Source of the DNA: GAS188 sp963713805
GTDB taxonomy: Bacteria; Pseudomonadota; Alphaproteobacteria; Rhizobiales; Beijerinckiaceae
Assembly (NCBI GenBank): GCA_963713805.1
Contig: CAVQNF010000009.1
Span: 115,445-179,444, forward strand
Direction: 5' to 3'
Length of the DNA: 64,000 bases
This document shows positions 8,527-19,169 of the stretch, piece after piece. Position numbers and translations under genes: made by a program. The notes beneath the pieces were generated by a model. It was not told the DNA's origin. It did not search any database and saw only the letters and a list, made by a program, of their open reading frames with translations. How positions within the stretch are numbered: position 1 is the stretch's first letter; the number at the start of each line of letters is the position of its first letter.

Positions 8527-8772
8527 GAGGCTGAGACTTCACGATCGCGAAATTTTGATCTCGCGGAGCGGCGGCGATCGATGACGCGAGAGGAGTCCGG
8601 CCTATCGAGCTCAGGGCCCGCCGCATTCCGCCAATCCGACGATTTTTCCCTCGACCTGATCCGATGCGCGAGGTTGCACGACGCCGCGCCGCGAAGCTAT
8701 CGTCGACGCGGCGGCGGACATGCGAAAGAGGATCTCTTCGGAAGGTCCGCGTGCCGCCCTCAGGGAGGAAAG

Positions 8773-9807
<1,035 letters not shown>

Positions 9808-10002
9808 TCGCCCACTTCGCCGGTCGGTTCGCGGTTTTCCTCAGATCAGCTCTGCAAACATAAGGCTTGACGCCGACGCCTTGCCAAATCATGTGTGCCT
9901 GCGGGGCGGACCGCCCTGACAACATCCTTGAACGAGAGGCGACCACAGCCTCGACACGCAGTCGAGTCGGCGAAGCTTCGAATCCATTCGAGACGGAGAA
10001 AG

Positions 10003-10413
10003 ATGGCGAGTTTTCAACACCCGGATTTCGACGAACGACTGAGCGCGGCCGCAACCGCGAGGCAGACCCTGCTGGAGAGATATCGCGCCAAGGTCAACGG
10101 AAGCGATCCCGACCTCCTCAAGAAGCAAGCGGAGCGCCTGGAGATCGCGCAGGCCCGTGAGGCCCGCCTCGCCGCGAGGAAGGCCGAGAGGGAAGCTCGA
10201 GAAGCGTCCGAGCGCGCCGCCCGCGAAGCCAGGGAGGCGACGGAGAAGGCCGAGCGCGAGGAGCGGGAGGCGCGCGAGCGCGTCGAGGCCGCGGCCTGGA
10301 AGGCGGCGCTCGAGGAAGAGAAGAAGGCCGAGCGCGACGCCCGCTATGCGGCGCGCAAGGCCCGCAAGCTCGAACGCCTGAACAGCCCCTTCGGCAAATA
10401 CGGGCGGCGTTGA
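10003..10413 (+). CDS. DUF6481-type small charged protein
   Basis: 136 residues. It starts MASFQHPDFDERLSAAATAR and is then almost entirely Glu/Arg/Ala/Lys, with heptad-like EAREA/ERAA patterns that predict one long coiled coil or single alpha-helix, ending LERLNSPFGKYGRR. The N-terminal block resembles the small alphaproteobacterial DUF6481 family, whose function is unknown. The ATG at 10003 has GGAGAAAG just upstream. No operon partner. A structural or nucleic-acid-binding role could be guessed from charge, but nothing supports it. Confidence 0.7.
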   Translation: MASFQHPDFDERLSAAATARQTLLERYRAKVNGSDPDLLKKQAERLEIAQAREARLAARKAEREAREASERAAREAREATEKAEREEREARERVEAAAWKAALEEEKKAERDARYAARKARKLERLNSPFGKYGRR

Positions 10414-10550
10414 TCGGGGCGGCATTCCGCATCGCTCTCCAGGCGAGCGACCGAGTGGGCCGCCAAATCCTTGAGCGTTGAACCGGTGTCGATTCCGGAT
10501 GAGCGCTATTACGGCCTGTGCGCACAGGATCACTGTGGTATCATTCAAGA

Positions 10551-10847
10551 ATGGACAAACAGGGGATTATCGCCACGCTTCGCGAAAACGCGCCCGCTTT
10601 GCGGGCGCGCGGCGTGACGCATGCTGCCCTGTTCGGGTCGTATGCGCGCGGGGACGCTCGTCCGGATAGTGACATCGACATCATGATCGAGATTGAGCCC
10701 GGCGCTCCGGTCGGATTGTTTGAATATGTCGAGATCACATAATACCTCGCGGACCTGTTCCCGAGCCGGGTGGATGTCGCGAACCGGAATCGGTTGAAGG
10801 CGCTTGTGCGACCGACAGTCGAGCGCGATGCGGTCTATGCTTTCTGA
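10551..10847 (+). pseudogene. MntA-type nucleotidyltransferase antitoxin, interrupted by an in-frame stop
   Basis: The frame from ATG 10551 reads MDKQGIIATLRENAPALRAR and carries the minimal nucleotidyltransferase motif GSYARGDARPDSDIDI (GS plus DxD), which in MntA AMPylates and silences the HepT toxin. A TAA at 10740-10742 interrupts the frame. The downstream part (YLADLFPSRVDVANRN to ERDAVYAF) continues in the same frame to the TGA at 10845 and is the normal C-terminal half. One base change would restore it. The catalytic third Asp (RVDVAN) lies beyond the stop, so the truncated product should be inactive. Confidence 0.8.
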
Positions 10848-11192
10848 CCGTGCGCGCCTCGCTCTCTCTTCGACATTCGTGACAATGTGGGTCTCGCCAG
10901 ACAATTCGTAGAGGGACTTTCGTACGAGGCTTTCCAGGCCGATCGCCGAATGTTTTATGCGGTGACGCGTGCACTCGAGATCATATCCGAGGCAGTTCGT
11001 CGGCTACCGCAGACCGTGCGGGACCGCCATTCCGAGCTACCTTGGCGAGCGATTATGGGTCTCGGCAATGTCTATCGGCACGACTACGACAATGTTGCGG
11101 AAGAGTTCGTGTGGCGCACCATACAGTACAGCCTTGAACCGCTGTTGGCAGTGGTCACGAACGAGATTGAGCGGCTCGGCAATGTCCCATGA
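10837..11192 (+). pseudogene. HepT-type HEPN toxin (DUF86), frameshifted near its start
   Basis: ATG at 10837 overlaps the mntA end and reads MLSDRARLAL; after a CT-rich run at about 10861-10870 the frame is lost. The continuation DIRDNVGLARQFVEGLSYEA to EIERLGNVP is in another frame and open to 11192. It contains MGLGNVYRHDYDNV, the HEPN RNase region, with GN where the classic motif has RN, and RHDY supplying the catalytic His and Tyr. Removing one CT unit restores the frame, so repeat slippage is the simplest cause. A truncated form from GTG 10887 might still be made. Confidence 0.75.
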
Positions 11193-11259
11193 ACTTTTGC
11201 TCGCTTGACCTTGGTGTAAGCCTGGGAGGCGATGCGGCGTTTCTCGAGCGCCACCGCGA

Positions 11260-13517
11260 TCACTTTTCCTCGAGCTCCAGCACCGGCGACCAATCCTCTC
11301 CGGGCGGCCGCGCGAGAAGCGCGCGGATGCGGGCGCGATAGAAGGCGTAAAGCCCGGCGATTTCGGCCGGGGCCAGGGAGGCGGCTTCTTCGGCGAGCGC
11401 GAGCGCCTTGTCGAAGGCACGGCCGCGGAAGCAATCGAGCATTGCTTGATGCGTGCCGGCGAGCGCCTTGAAACCGGGGCTCTCCGCGACCCTTTCGTCG
11501 CCGACGAGCGTGTAGGCAACGATCGGCAGGGTCTTGCCCTTGACCAGCACCTTGTCGATCTCGAGCCAGGCGAGGCTCGGCGCCTCGTCGCGCGTCGCGC
11601 CGTTCGCCGCGATGTCGACGCCGAGGAATTTGGTCGCGCCCTCGAGGCGCGACGCGACATTCACATCATCGCCTATGGCGGAATAGTCGAAGCGCCGCGT
11701 CGAGCCGAGATTGCCGACGCAACACACGCCCGTGTTGAGGCCGATGCCGAAGCGCACCACCGGAAAGGTCTTGTTCTCGCCCTGCCGCCTTCGCCTGCCA
11801 GCGCTCATTCAGCTTGGCGAGCTCGGCGCGCATGGCGAGCGCCGCGATCGCGGAGTTGCGCGCATGCTCGGCGTCATCGAGCGGCGCGTTCCAGAACGCC
11901 ATGATGGCGTCGCCCATATATTTGTCGACCGTGCCGCCGTGATCGAGCACCACATCGGTCATCGGGGTGAGGTATTCGTTGAGGAAGCGCGTCAGCCCGT
12001 GTGCGTCGAAGCCTTCGGAGAGCGTGGTGAAGGCGCGCAGATCGCAGAACAGCAAGGTCAGCTCGCGATTTTCGCCGCCCAGGATGAGCCTGTCGGGGTT
12101 CTCGGCCAGGCGGTGCACCACGGCGGGCGAAACGAAGCGCCCGAAGGCCTGGCGCACGTGCCGTTCCTGCGATTGCTTCAAGGCATAAAGCGCCAGCACG
12201 CCTGTGAGGAACACGGCGCCGGCCGAGAGGCTCGGGAACACCGGATCGATCAGGAGCCCCTTCCGGGTGAAGGCCCACCAGCTTCCGCCCACCATGGCGG
12301 CGACGCAGAAACCGCCGATCGAAGCTCCAACGAGCGCGGGCACGAAGGGCAGGGCGAAGATCATGATCAGCGACAACAGTGCCATCGCGAGCATCTCGAC
12401 GCCGCCGGCGATGTCCGGGCGCACCAGACTTTCTCCGTCGAGGATATGCTCGAGAAGCTGGGCATGGATTTCGACCCCCGGCACCGAGGCGTCGAGCGGC
12501 GTGGTCACCATGTCGCCGAGCGCCGCGGCGCTCGAGCCGATGAAGATGATCTTGTTCTCGATCTCGGCTGGGTCGACCTCGTTGTCGATGAGCTTCCAGG
12601 CCGGAATGAAGCGGCGCGGCTCGTGCCGGGTGAAGCGCACCCGCACGTCGCCGTGCGGTTGAGTGTTCACCACCAGCTTTCCGATGCGCAGCGCGACGAT
12701 CCCGGTCTTGGCGCCGAAGGCGGTCTCGCCCGAGGCGTTCGAGGATTTGATGAAATAGCTTGCGCCATCCTCTTGCGCGAGACGCAGCGCCTCGGCGGCG
12801 AGGCTCGGCACGATTTCATCGCGCAGCGCGAAGAGGAGCGGCACCTGCCTGACGACGCGGTCCCGGTCGGGCACCCAGTTGAGCGCTCCGATCCCGGCGG
12901 CCCGATCGGCGAGCACCTTGATGGGGGCGATGCTCGCCTGAAAACCGTGGAGGAAAAGAAGGGGATCATCGCCGGCATGGGAGAAGCCGGCCTTCACCGG
13001 CAGCAAGGCCTCCTCCTCGGCGGTGCCCGGCGGAGCTATCGCCTGAGCGCGTCCCGTTGACCAGCGCGGCGCCCAGCACGACCGGCGCATCGCTCAAGGA
13101 TTTGGCGAAGGCTTGGTCATAGGTGCCGGTCCTGTCGAGCTCTTGCGCGACCAGTGCGATCGCCCGCTCCCGCGGCTCGCCGCGAATGAGCTCCGCGATC
13201 CCCATTTGATCGGGTTCCGCGAACAGGAAGTCGAAGCCGATGGCCAAGGCGCCATGCGCCTTCAGGAAATCCACGAAGGCGGCGAGCTGCGTTCGCGGCC
13301 AGGGCCACTGCCGACCATAACGCTTCAGGGATTCGTCATCGATGTCGATGATGCGCACCGGTGAAGCCGGGTCGTAGATGCGCGGGCTGAGCCGCTGGTA
13401 GTTGTCGAAGACGAGGTTTTGCAAAGCGGTCCGCAAGGGCAGGGGCGAAATCCCGACCAGGACCGCGAGCGCGAACGGAAGCGCGACGGCGAGCCAGTAG
13501 AGGCGAAGCTTCTTCAT
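11260..13517 (-). CDS. CHASE2-domain adenylate/guanylate cyclase (class III), two frameshifts
   Basis: Three frames join into about 750 residues. The N-terminus (MKKLRLYWLAVALPFAL) is a membrane anchor followed by a periplasmic CHASE2 sensor (IIDIDDESLKRYGRQWPWPR, GFDFLFAEPDQ). Transmembrane helices follow (MALLSLIMIFALPFVPALVG and others), then a class III cyclase domain with metal-binding Asp residues in FCDLRAFTTLSEGF and YMGDAIMAFW, and FGIGLNTG plus YSAIGDDVNVASRLE. One extra base near 13046 and one near 11788 break the frame. All catalytic elements are present once repaired, so I treat the breaks as probable sequence errors. It would make a cyclic nucleotide in response to an extracytoplasmic signal. 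Confidence 0.78.
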
Positions 13518-13852
13518 CGGCCGATCCCGTGTCGTCACCGACCTCGCCTTCCGATGCGGCTTGCGCCGGTCGGAAGACATTCGGTGGAGGAGACGTCATG
13601 CAAGTTCAAGAGCCCGAGCGTGCTCGAGCCCAAGCCCGCTCTCCTGGCGATTCTCGTGGTCGAACCGGTTCATCCGGCGAAGGAGCATAATTCGGCGCTC
13701 GGCTCCTCGCCAATCCGCCTCGGCTGCGCAGAAGCTTCGGCGGGCAGCCGGCTGGGACTTCGAGCATAGGCGCATCGAACACCTCGTGGATAACTCGAAC
13801 GAACTCGGCGAGCCTTGTTTGACAGGACACGCGCGATGCGCAAGGCCGACGC

Positions 13853-15656
13853 ATGAACGAAACCGCGCTCGCCGCGATCCGTCCCATTCTCGGCGTCACG
13901 GCCTCGATACTCGGCCGGCCTTGGCACGCAAGGCTCGATGAGGCAGGCGAGATGCGCGCGGTCGCCCTGGCGCAGGCTCACGGCCTCCCCGATCTTTTGG
14001 CGCGCGTGCTCGCGGCGCGCGAGATCGGCGTCGAGAACGTCGCGGCCTATCTCGCGCCGAAGCTGAGGGATCTCGCTTTCCGATCCGTCCTCGCTGATCG
14101 ATATGGACAAGGCCGTCGAGCGCTTGGCGCGGGCGGTGACGATGCGCGAGCACGTCGCGCTCTTCGGCGACTACGATGTTGACGGCGCCTGCTCGGTGGC
14201 GCTTTTCGGCGGCTATCTCACCGATCTCGGCTGCCCGCTCTCCTTTCACATTCCCGATCGCCTGACCGAAGGCTATGGCCCGAATGTCGAGGCCGTCACG
14301 GCGCTCGCCCGCAAAGGCGCGAGCCTCCTCGTCACGCTCGACTGCGGCACGGTGAGCCATGCGCCGCTTGCGGAGGCCAAGCGGCTCGGCCTCGACGTGA
14401 TCGTCATCGATCATCATCTGGCGCCGGAAAAGCTCCCGCCCGCCGACGCGATCGTGAACCCGAACCGCCAGGACGATCTCTCGGGCCTCACCATGCTTTG
14501 CGCCGCGGGCGTCGCCTTCGTGGTGCTCGTCGCGCTGAACCGGGAGCTGCGCCGGCGCGCCGTGTTCACGAGCGAACGGCCGGAGCCCGATCTGTTCGCC
14601 GCGCTCGATCTCGTGGCTCTGGCGACGATCGCCGATGTGATGCCGCTCAAGGGGTTGAACCGCGCCCTGGTCCGCCAGGGCCTCGCGGTCATGAAAGCGC
14701 GCGGACGGCTCGGGCTGCGCGCGCTCGCCGATGCGGCGCGGCTCGACGGCGAGCCAACCTCCTATCATCTCGGCTTCCTCCTCGGCCCGCGCATCAATGC
14801 CGGCGGGCGCATCGGCGATGCCAGCCTTGGCGCGCGTCTTCTCATGAGCCGGGACGAGGCCGAAGCGAACGAGATGGCGGCGATGCTCGACCGTCTCAAC
14901 GGCGAGCGGCGCGTGATCGAGGAACAGGCGCTCGAGGCCGCGGCCGCGCAGGCGCAGGCAGCCTTGGCCGAAGGCGATCCGCCCGTCATCCTCGCCCATG
15001 CGCCGGATTGGCATCCCGGAATCGTCGGTCTCGTCGCAGCGAGGCTGAAGGAGCGCCATCGCCGCCCTGCCTTCGCCTTCTCGATCGCGCCCGATGGCAC
15101 GATGACGGGCTCCGGGCGTTCGATCGAGGGCGCCGATCTCGGCCGCGCGGTTGCGGCCGCCGTGGAGGCCGGTCTCGCGCTCAAGGGCGGCGGACACGCC
15201 ATGGCGGCGGGCGCGACGCTTGCCGAAGGTGGTGCGGCACCTTTCCTCGACTTCGTCTCAGCACGGCTCAAGGAGGCCGTCGACGCCGGGCGGGCGCGCC
15301 GCGCGCTCATGGTCGACGCGGTCGCGACCGCGGCGGGCGCTTCGCCAGAGCTCGTCGCGACGCTCGCACGCGCCGGCCCCTTCGGCGCGGGTTCGCCCGA
15401 ACCCGTCGTCGTGCTCGGCGGCCATACGCTCGCGGACGCGGCGATCGTCGGGGCCGGGCATGTGCGAGCGCGCCTGCGGGCGCCGGACGGGGCGACCCTT
15501 TCGGCCATTGCCTTCCGGGCCGCCGAGGAGCCGCTCGGACAAGCGCTGCTCGCGGCGCGCGGTGGCAGGCTGCATGTCGCGGGCACGCTATCGGTCGATC
15601 GCTGGGGAGGGAACGAGCGCGCCCAATTGCGCATCATCGACGCGGCGAAATCGTAA
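13853..15656 (+). CDS. recJ: single-stranded-DNA exonuclease RecJ, one frameshift
   Basis: About 600 residues after joining two frames at about 14075, where one extra base separates LAPKLRDL from SDPSSLIDMDKAVERL. RecJ motifs are complete: FGDYDVDGACS (motif I), TLDCGT, VIVIDHHLAP (DHH), GPRINAGGRIGDA, and KGGGHAMAAG in the DHHA1 domain, then an OB-fold C-terminus. RecJ is the 5'-3' ssDNA exonuclease of recombination and mismatch repair. Because every motif is intact and recJ is normally a single gene, the break is probably a sequence error. Start at ATG 13853; its ribosome-binding site is weak. Confidence 0.88.
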
Positions 15657-15797
15657 GCGCGCCGCACGCCCTTTGATTTGCGCCCGTACGCGGCGCTTTA
15701 CGCCTTGTTCCCTGCCTTCTAGCCTCGCGAGAGATTTCGCCACGAAGAAAGGAGCTCGAAGCTGCAATCCTTTCGCGATCGAACCGCCCGCAACGGT

Positions 15798-16622
15798 GTG
15801 GCTTATCTCCATCGGGAAGGCGAGGGCACAGCCATGGTGCTCCTGCACGGCATCGGCAGCCGGGCAGAATCCTTCCAGGCGCTGCTCGAGGCGCTGCATT
15901 TTGCAGGAGCGGTCATCGCCTGGGACGCTCCCGGATATGGCGCGTCGGCGCCGCTCGCGCGGGACTGGCCGGTCGCGGCCGATTACGCGGCAGCGCTCGA
16001 GACGCTGCTCGACGAGCTCGGCGTCGCGCGAACGATCCTCGTCGGCCATTCGCTCGGCACGCTGATGGCCGCGAGCTACGCCCGAAATTTCGGCAAGCGT
16101 CTCTCCGGCCTCGTGCTGATGTCGCCCTCGCTCGGCCATGGCGCGCCGCAAGGCGGCCCGATGCCGGAAGCGGCGCAAGCCCGGCTCGACGCTTTCGACC
16201 GTCTTGGTGCCGCAGGCTTTGCCGCGGCGCGAGCCTTGCAGCTCGTCCATGACCCTGTGTCGAAGCCCGATCTCGTGGCGAAGGTCACGCGAACGCTCGC
16301 GACGATGCGGCGGCCGGGTTATGACCAGGCGGTGCGCATGCTCGCATCCGGGCGTCTTCTCGAAGACGTGGCGCGGATGGACGCGGCGTGCCTCGTGATC
16401 TGCGGCGAGAAGGATGCGATCACGCCCCCCTCCATGGCCCGGCGCGTCGAGGCCACCTGTCGCGCGCGCGGTGCCGATGCCGCGACGCGCCTCGTGCTCG
16501 TGCCGGACGCCGGTCATATGGTGTATCTCGAGGCCACCGCCGCCGTGGCGCGCGAGTTGCACGATTTCGCGGCGACCGTTGATAGGCTCGAAGTCCGGAG
16601 CACGGGCGCGCGGTCCGATTGA
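15798..16622 (+). CDS. alpha/beta hydrolase
   Basis: 274 residues. Visible catalytic frame: oxyanion loop VLLHGIGS, AWDAPGYGASAP, nucleophile elbow LVGHSLGTLMA (Ser), acid in ICGEKDAITPP (Asp) and VPDAGHMVYLE (His). The length and cap region resemble small esterases and epoxide-hydrolase-like enzymes; the substrate is unknown. A GTG at 15798 is the annotated start, but the same frame continues upstream to about 15762 (QSFRDRTARNG), where AAAGGAG stands in front of a CTG, so the real start may be there. It follows recJ by about 140 bases and may be separately transcribed. The 280 bases after it hold no gene. Confidence 0.8.
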   Translation: MAYLHREGEGTAMVLLHGIGSRAESFQALLEALHFAGAVIAWDAPGYGASAPLARDWPVAADYAAALETLLDELGVARTILVGHSLGTLMAASYARNFGKRLSGLVLMSPSLGHGAPQGGPMPEAAQARLDAFDRLGAAGFAAARALQLVHDPVSKPDLVAKVTRTLATMRRPGYDQAVRMLASGRLLEDVARMDAACLVICGEKDAITPPSMARRVEATCRARGADAATRLVLVPDAGHMVYLEATAAVARELHDFAATVDRLEVRSTGARSD

Positions 16623-16903
16623 AAGCAGCGGTTGGCCGTGGTGCGGAGCTCGAAGGCGGTTCGAAGCGCATTGAATCGCTCGGGCTGCACTGGCAATAAA
16701 GATGCGTCGGCCCGGAAGACAAAGATCATCCGGCCGAAGCGAAGTGACCGCGGCTCAATGCGCCGAATCTTGCTCTACGGGCCGCAAAACTAAAGGCGCA
16801 AGGCGGAAGACCCGGCCAAGCGTTTCGTGTCACCAGCTCGAGTTGCTGCGTAGCGTTCGATCTTCGTCATGCTTCGATCAGCGTCGGCGCGATGTGCGCC
16901 TTG

Positions 16904-18427
16904 CTATTTTGACCTTCGGTTCACCGGCGGAAAGCGTGCGCGTGCCTCGAGCGCGTCGAGATCCATGTGGTTGCGGATGTATTGGCGGCTGGCGTCGCGC
17001 GGGGGTTGATAATCCCAGGGAGCTTGCGTTCCGAGCGACAGGGCCGAAGCGACGATGCGCCGGCGACGCTGGCTTTCCCGCACCGCCCGATCGAGGGCGG
17101 GCAGGTCCCAACGCCGGGTGACTTCGTCACGAAAACTCGCAACGAGCTCCTTGCGTTCTGGCTTTTGCGCGAGATTTGTCCGCTCGTCCGGATCGCTCTC
17201 AAGGTCATAGAGCTGGTCCGGATCGGGCGGGCTCAGCACGAATTTATAGCGGCCGCGCCGGATCATCACGATCGGCGCGATCGCCCCCTCCGCCAGGTAT
17301 TCGCCGAGCGCCTCGTCATGGCCGCCCGCGCCGGTGAGGTGAGGGATGAGGCTTTGTCCGTCGGTCTCGGCAAGCTCAGGCTTTCCTCCGTCCTGTCCGA
17401 TCTCAACGAGGGTCGGCAAGATGTCGACGAGCGACACTGCCCGCGTGACGCGACGCGCGGCGAAACGGCCCGGCGCATGCACGATGAGCGGTACCCGGCT
17501 GGCCCCCTCGAAGAAGCTCATCTTGTACCAGAAGCCGCGCTCGCCCAGCATCTCGCCGTGGTCGCTCGTCACGATCACGACGGTGTCTTGCGCCAGCCCC
17601 GTCGCCTCGAGGGCCCGCATCAGCCGCCCGAGATGATCGTCCACATAGGAGATCGCTCCATAGTAAGCATGCCGCGCCCGGCGGACATCGTCCTGCGAGA
17701 CGGCCCCGCCAGCCATGTCGCAGACGTGCCACAGGCGCTTCTCGTGCGGATGCAGCTCGGCCCGTTCGAGCGTCACGCGCGGAAGCGGGATCTCGGCATC
17801 GTCGTAAAGCTTCCACCAGTGCTCGGGAATTGCGAAGGGGTCGTGCGGATGGGTGAGCGACACCACGAGGCAGAGAGGCCGTTCGTCCGGACCTCGGACA
17901 TGATCAAAGATCGTCCGCTCCGCCGCGAAGGCGACCTCTTCGTCGAAATCGATCTGGTTCGAGCGAACGCAAAGGCCGGCGTCGAGGACCGAGCTCATGT
18001 TGTGATACCAGCTCGGTCGCGCATGCGGATCATCCCAATCCGGGGTCCAGGCGAAATCGGCGGGATAGACGTCCGTGGTGAGCCGCTCCTCGAACCCATG
18101 CAACTGATCGGCTCCGCAGAAATGCATCTTTCCCGCCAGCACGGTCCGGTATCCGGCGAGACGAAGGTAATGGGCAAAGGTCGGGATGTCGGAGCGGAAT
18201 TCGGCGGCGTTGTCGTAGGCGCCGGTGCGGGACGGAAGCCGGCCGGACATGAAGGCCGCGCGCGAGGGCGAGCACAGCGGGCTGTTGCAATAAGCCGCAT
18301 CGAAGATGACGCCTCTCGCCGCGAGCGCCTCGACATGCGGCGCCTTCGCGGGGCCACCATGAATTGCGAGCGCCGCAGGCGTCAGCTGATCCGCCATGAC
18401 CAGAAGAATGTTCAAGCGTCGCGTCAT
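16904..18427 (-). CDS. betC: choline-sulfatase
   Basis: About 507 residues. The sulfatase signature CNSPLCSPSRAAFMSGRLPS supplies the Cys (in CSPSR) that is converted to formylglycine. N-terminal LLVMADQLTPAALAIHGG matches BetC, and the C-terminal QYIRNHMDLDALEARARFP block is the choline-sulfatase-specific tail. Metal ligands are visible in VIVTSDHGEMLGERG. BetC cleaves choline-O-sulfate to choline and sulfate, feeding glycine betaine synthesis and sulfur supply. I chose ATG 18427, which has GGAG at good spacing. A GMC dehydrogenase that could oxidise choline lies 0.7 kb away on the same strand, separated by a plus-strand gene. Confidence 0.93.
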   Translation of the reverse strand: MTRRLNILLVMADQLTPAALAIHGGPAKAPHVEALAARGVIFDAAYCNSPLCSPSRAAFMSGRLPSRTGAYDNAAEFRSDIPTFAHYLRLAGYRTVLAGKMHFCGADQLHGFEERLTTDVYPADFAWTPDWDDPHARPSWYHNMSSVLDAGLCVRSNQIDFDEEVAFAAERTIFDHVRGPDERPLCLVVSLTHPHDPFAIPEHWWKLYDDAEIPLPRVTLERAELHPHEKRLWHVCDMAGGAVSQDDVRRARHAYYGAISYVDDHLGRLMRALEATGLAQDTVVIVTSDHGEMLGERGFWYKMSFFEGASRVPLIVHAPGRFAARRVTRAVSLVDILPTLVEIGQDGGKPELAETDGQSLIPHLTGAGGHDEALGEYLAEGAIAPIVMIRRGRYKFVLSPPDPDQLYDLESDPDERTNLAQKPERKELVASFRDEVTRRWDLPALDRAVRESQRRRRIVASALSLGTQAPWDYQPPRDASRQYIRNHMDLDALEARARFPPVNRRSK

Positions 18428-18622
18428 CGGCCGCAACTCCGGTTCGATCGGGCCGAGCAGGGGTTGCCCCTCGCGCGGTCCCTTTCCCTACGTTCCTAAG
18501 CATCCGGCCTCGCCTAAATACGGGAAAGGCCGGCGGCGGGTGCCACCTCGTGGAATCATGCTACACTTGGCCGAAAATCATGTGCACTATTTCCCCATTG
18601 CCTTCGGAATGGAGGTAACAAA

Positions 18623-19105
18623 ATGGCTGAAAGCGCCTCCTTACCCCCTTCAATCGAAACGTATTTGAAGGAGCGCTGGGCCGACCAACAAGCGTATTTC
18701 GAGAGAAAGGCAACCGCCAATCAGACGTTGTACATGAGAACGCGCGTCGTGACGCTCGTCGCAATATGGCTGACGCCCATCAGCATCGCGGGTGCCATAC
18801 TTTATCCGCCCCTACAATCGGCTCTGTACGATTTTATACCATTGGTCCTTTCGAGCGCAGGTCTGGGATCCTATCAGTGGGAAGAGTTGTACAACTACGG
18901 TGCCAAATGGGCGAAGTTTCGCCTGGTTGCTGAACGTCTGAAAGGACACCGAGAATTGTTCTTGCAGCGAACGGGGATGTATCGTGACCTAGATGATGCA
19001 GCTGCTCAGAAGCAGTTCGTTGAGTTTTGCGAGGGCCTGATTGAAGGGACCGACGTCAACTACTTCATCCTAATGGTCGATCCGAGACGAAGAGACGTGG
19101 GGTAA
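18623..19105 (+). CDS. DUF4231 (SLATT-like) two-helix membrane protein
   Basis: 160 residues: an N-terminal helix (SIETYLKERWADQQAYFERK), two hydrophobic helices (roughly VVTLVAIWLTPISIAGAIL and FIPLVLSSAGLGSY), then WEELYNYGAKWAKFRLVAER and a C-terminal helical part. This order matches DUF4231 and SLATT proteins, membrane proteins often found with nucleotide-sensing defence genes where they may act as pore-forming effectors. Here no sensor or nucleotidyltransferase gene is adjacent. Base composition is lower in GC than the neighbours, suggesting transfer. GGAGG precedes the ATG at 18623. Function inferred only from family resemblance. Confidence 0.7.
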   Translation: MAESASLPPSIETYLKERWADQQAYFERKATANQTLYMRTRVVTLVAIWLTPISIAGAILYPPLQSALYDFIPLVLSSAGLGSYQWEELYNYGAKWAKFRLVAERLKGHRELFLQRTGMYRDLDDAAAQKQFVEFCEGLIEGTDVNYFILMVDPRRRDVG

Positions 19106-19169
19106 TCGCTTTCGGAAAGCGATATTTTGACGCAAGATCTCATCGTAAACAGAGCCCGACTTTGCGGAG

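Noticed and set aside
8452..8772. N-terminal extension of the SMP-30 lactonase through the pentapeptide repeats
   Set aside because: The sequence between the repeats and the ATG at 8773 has no family resemblance, and a good ribosome-binding site stands directly before 8773.
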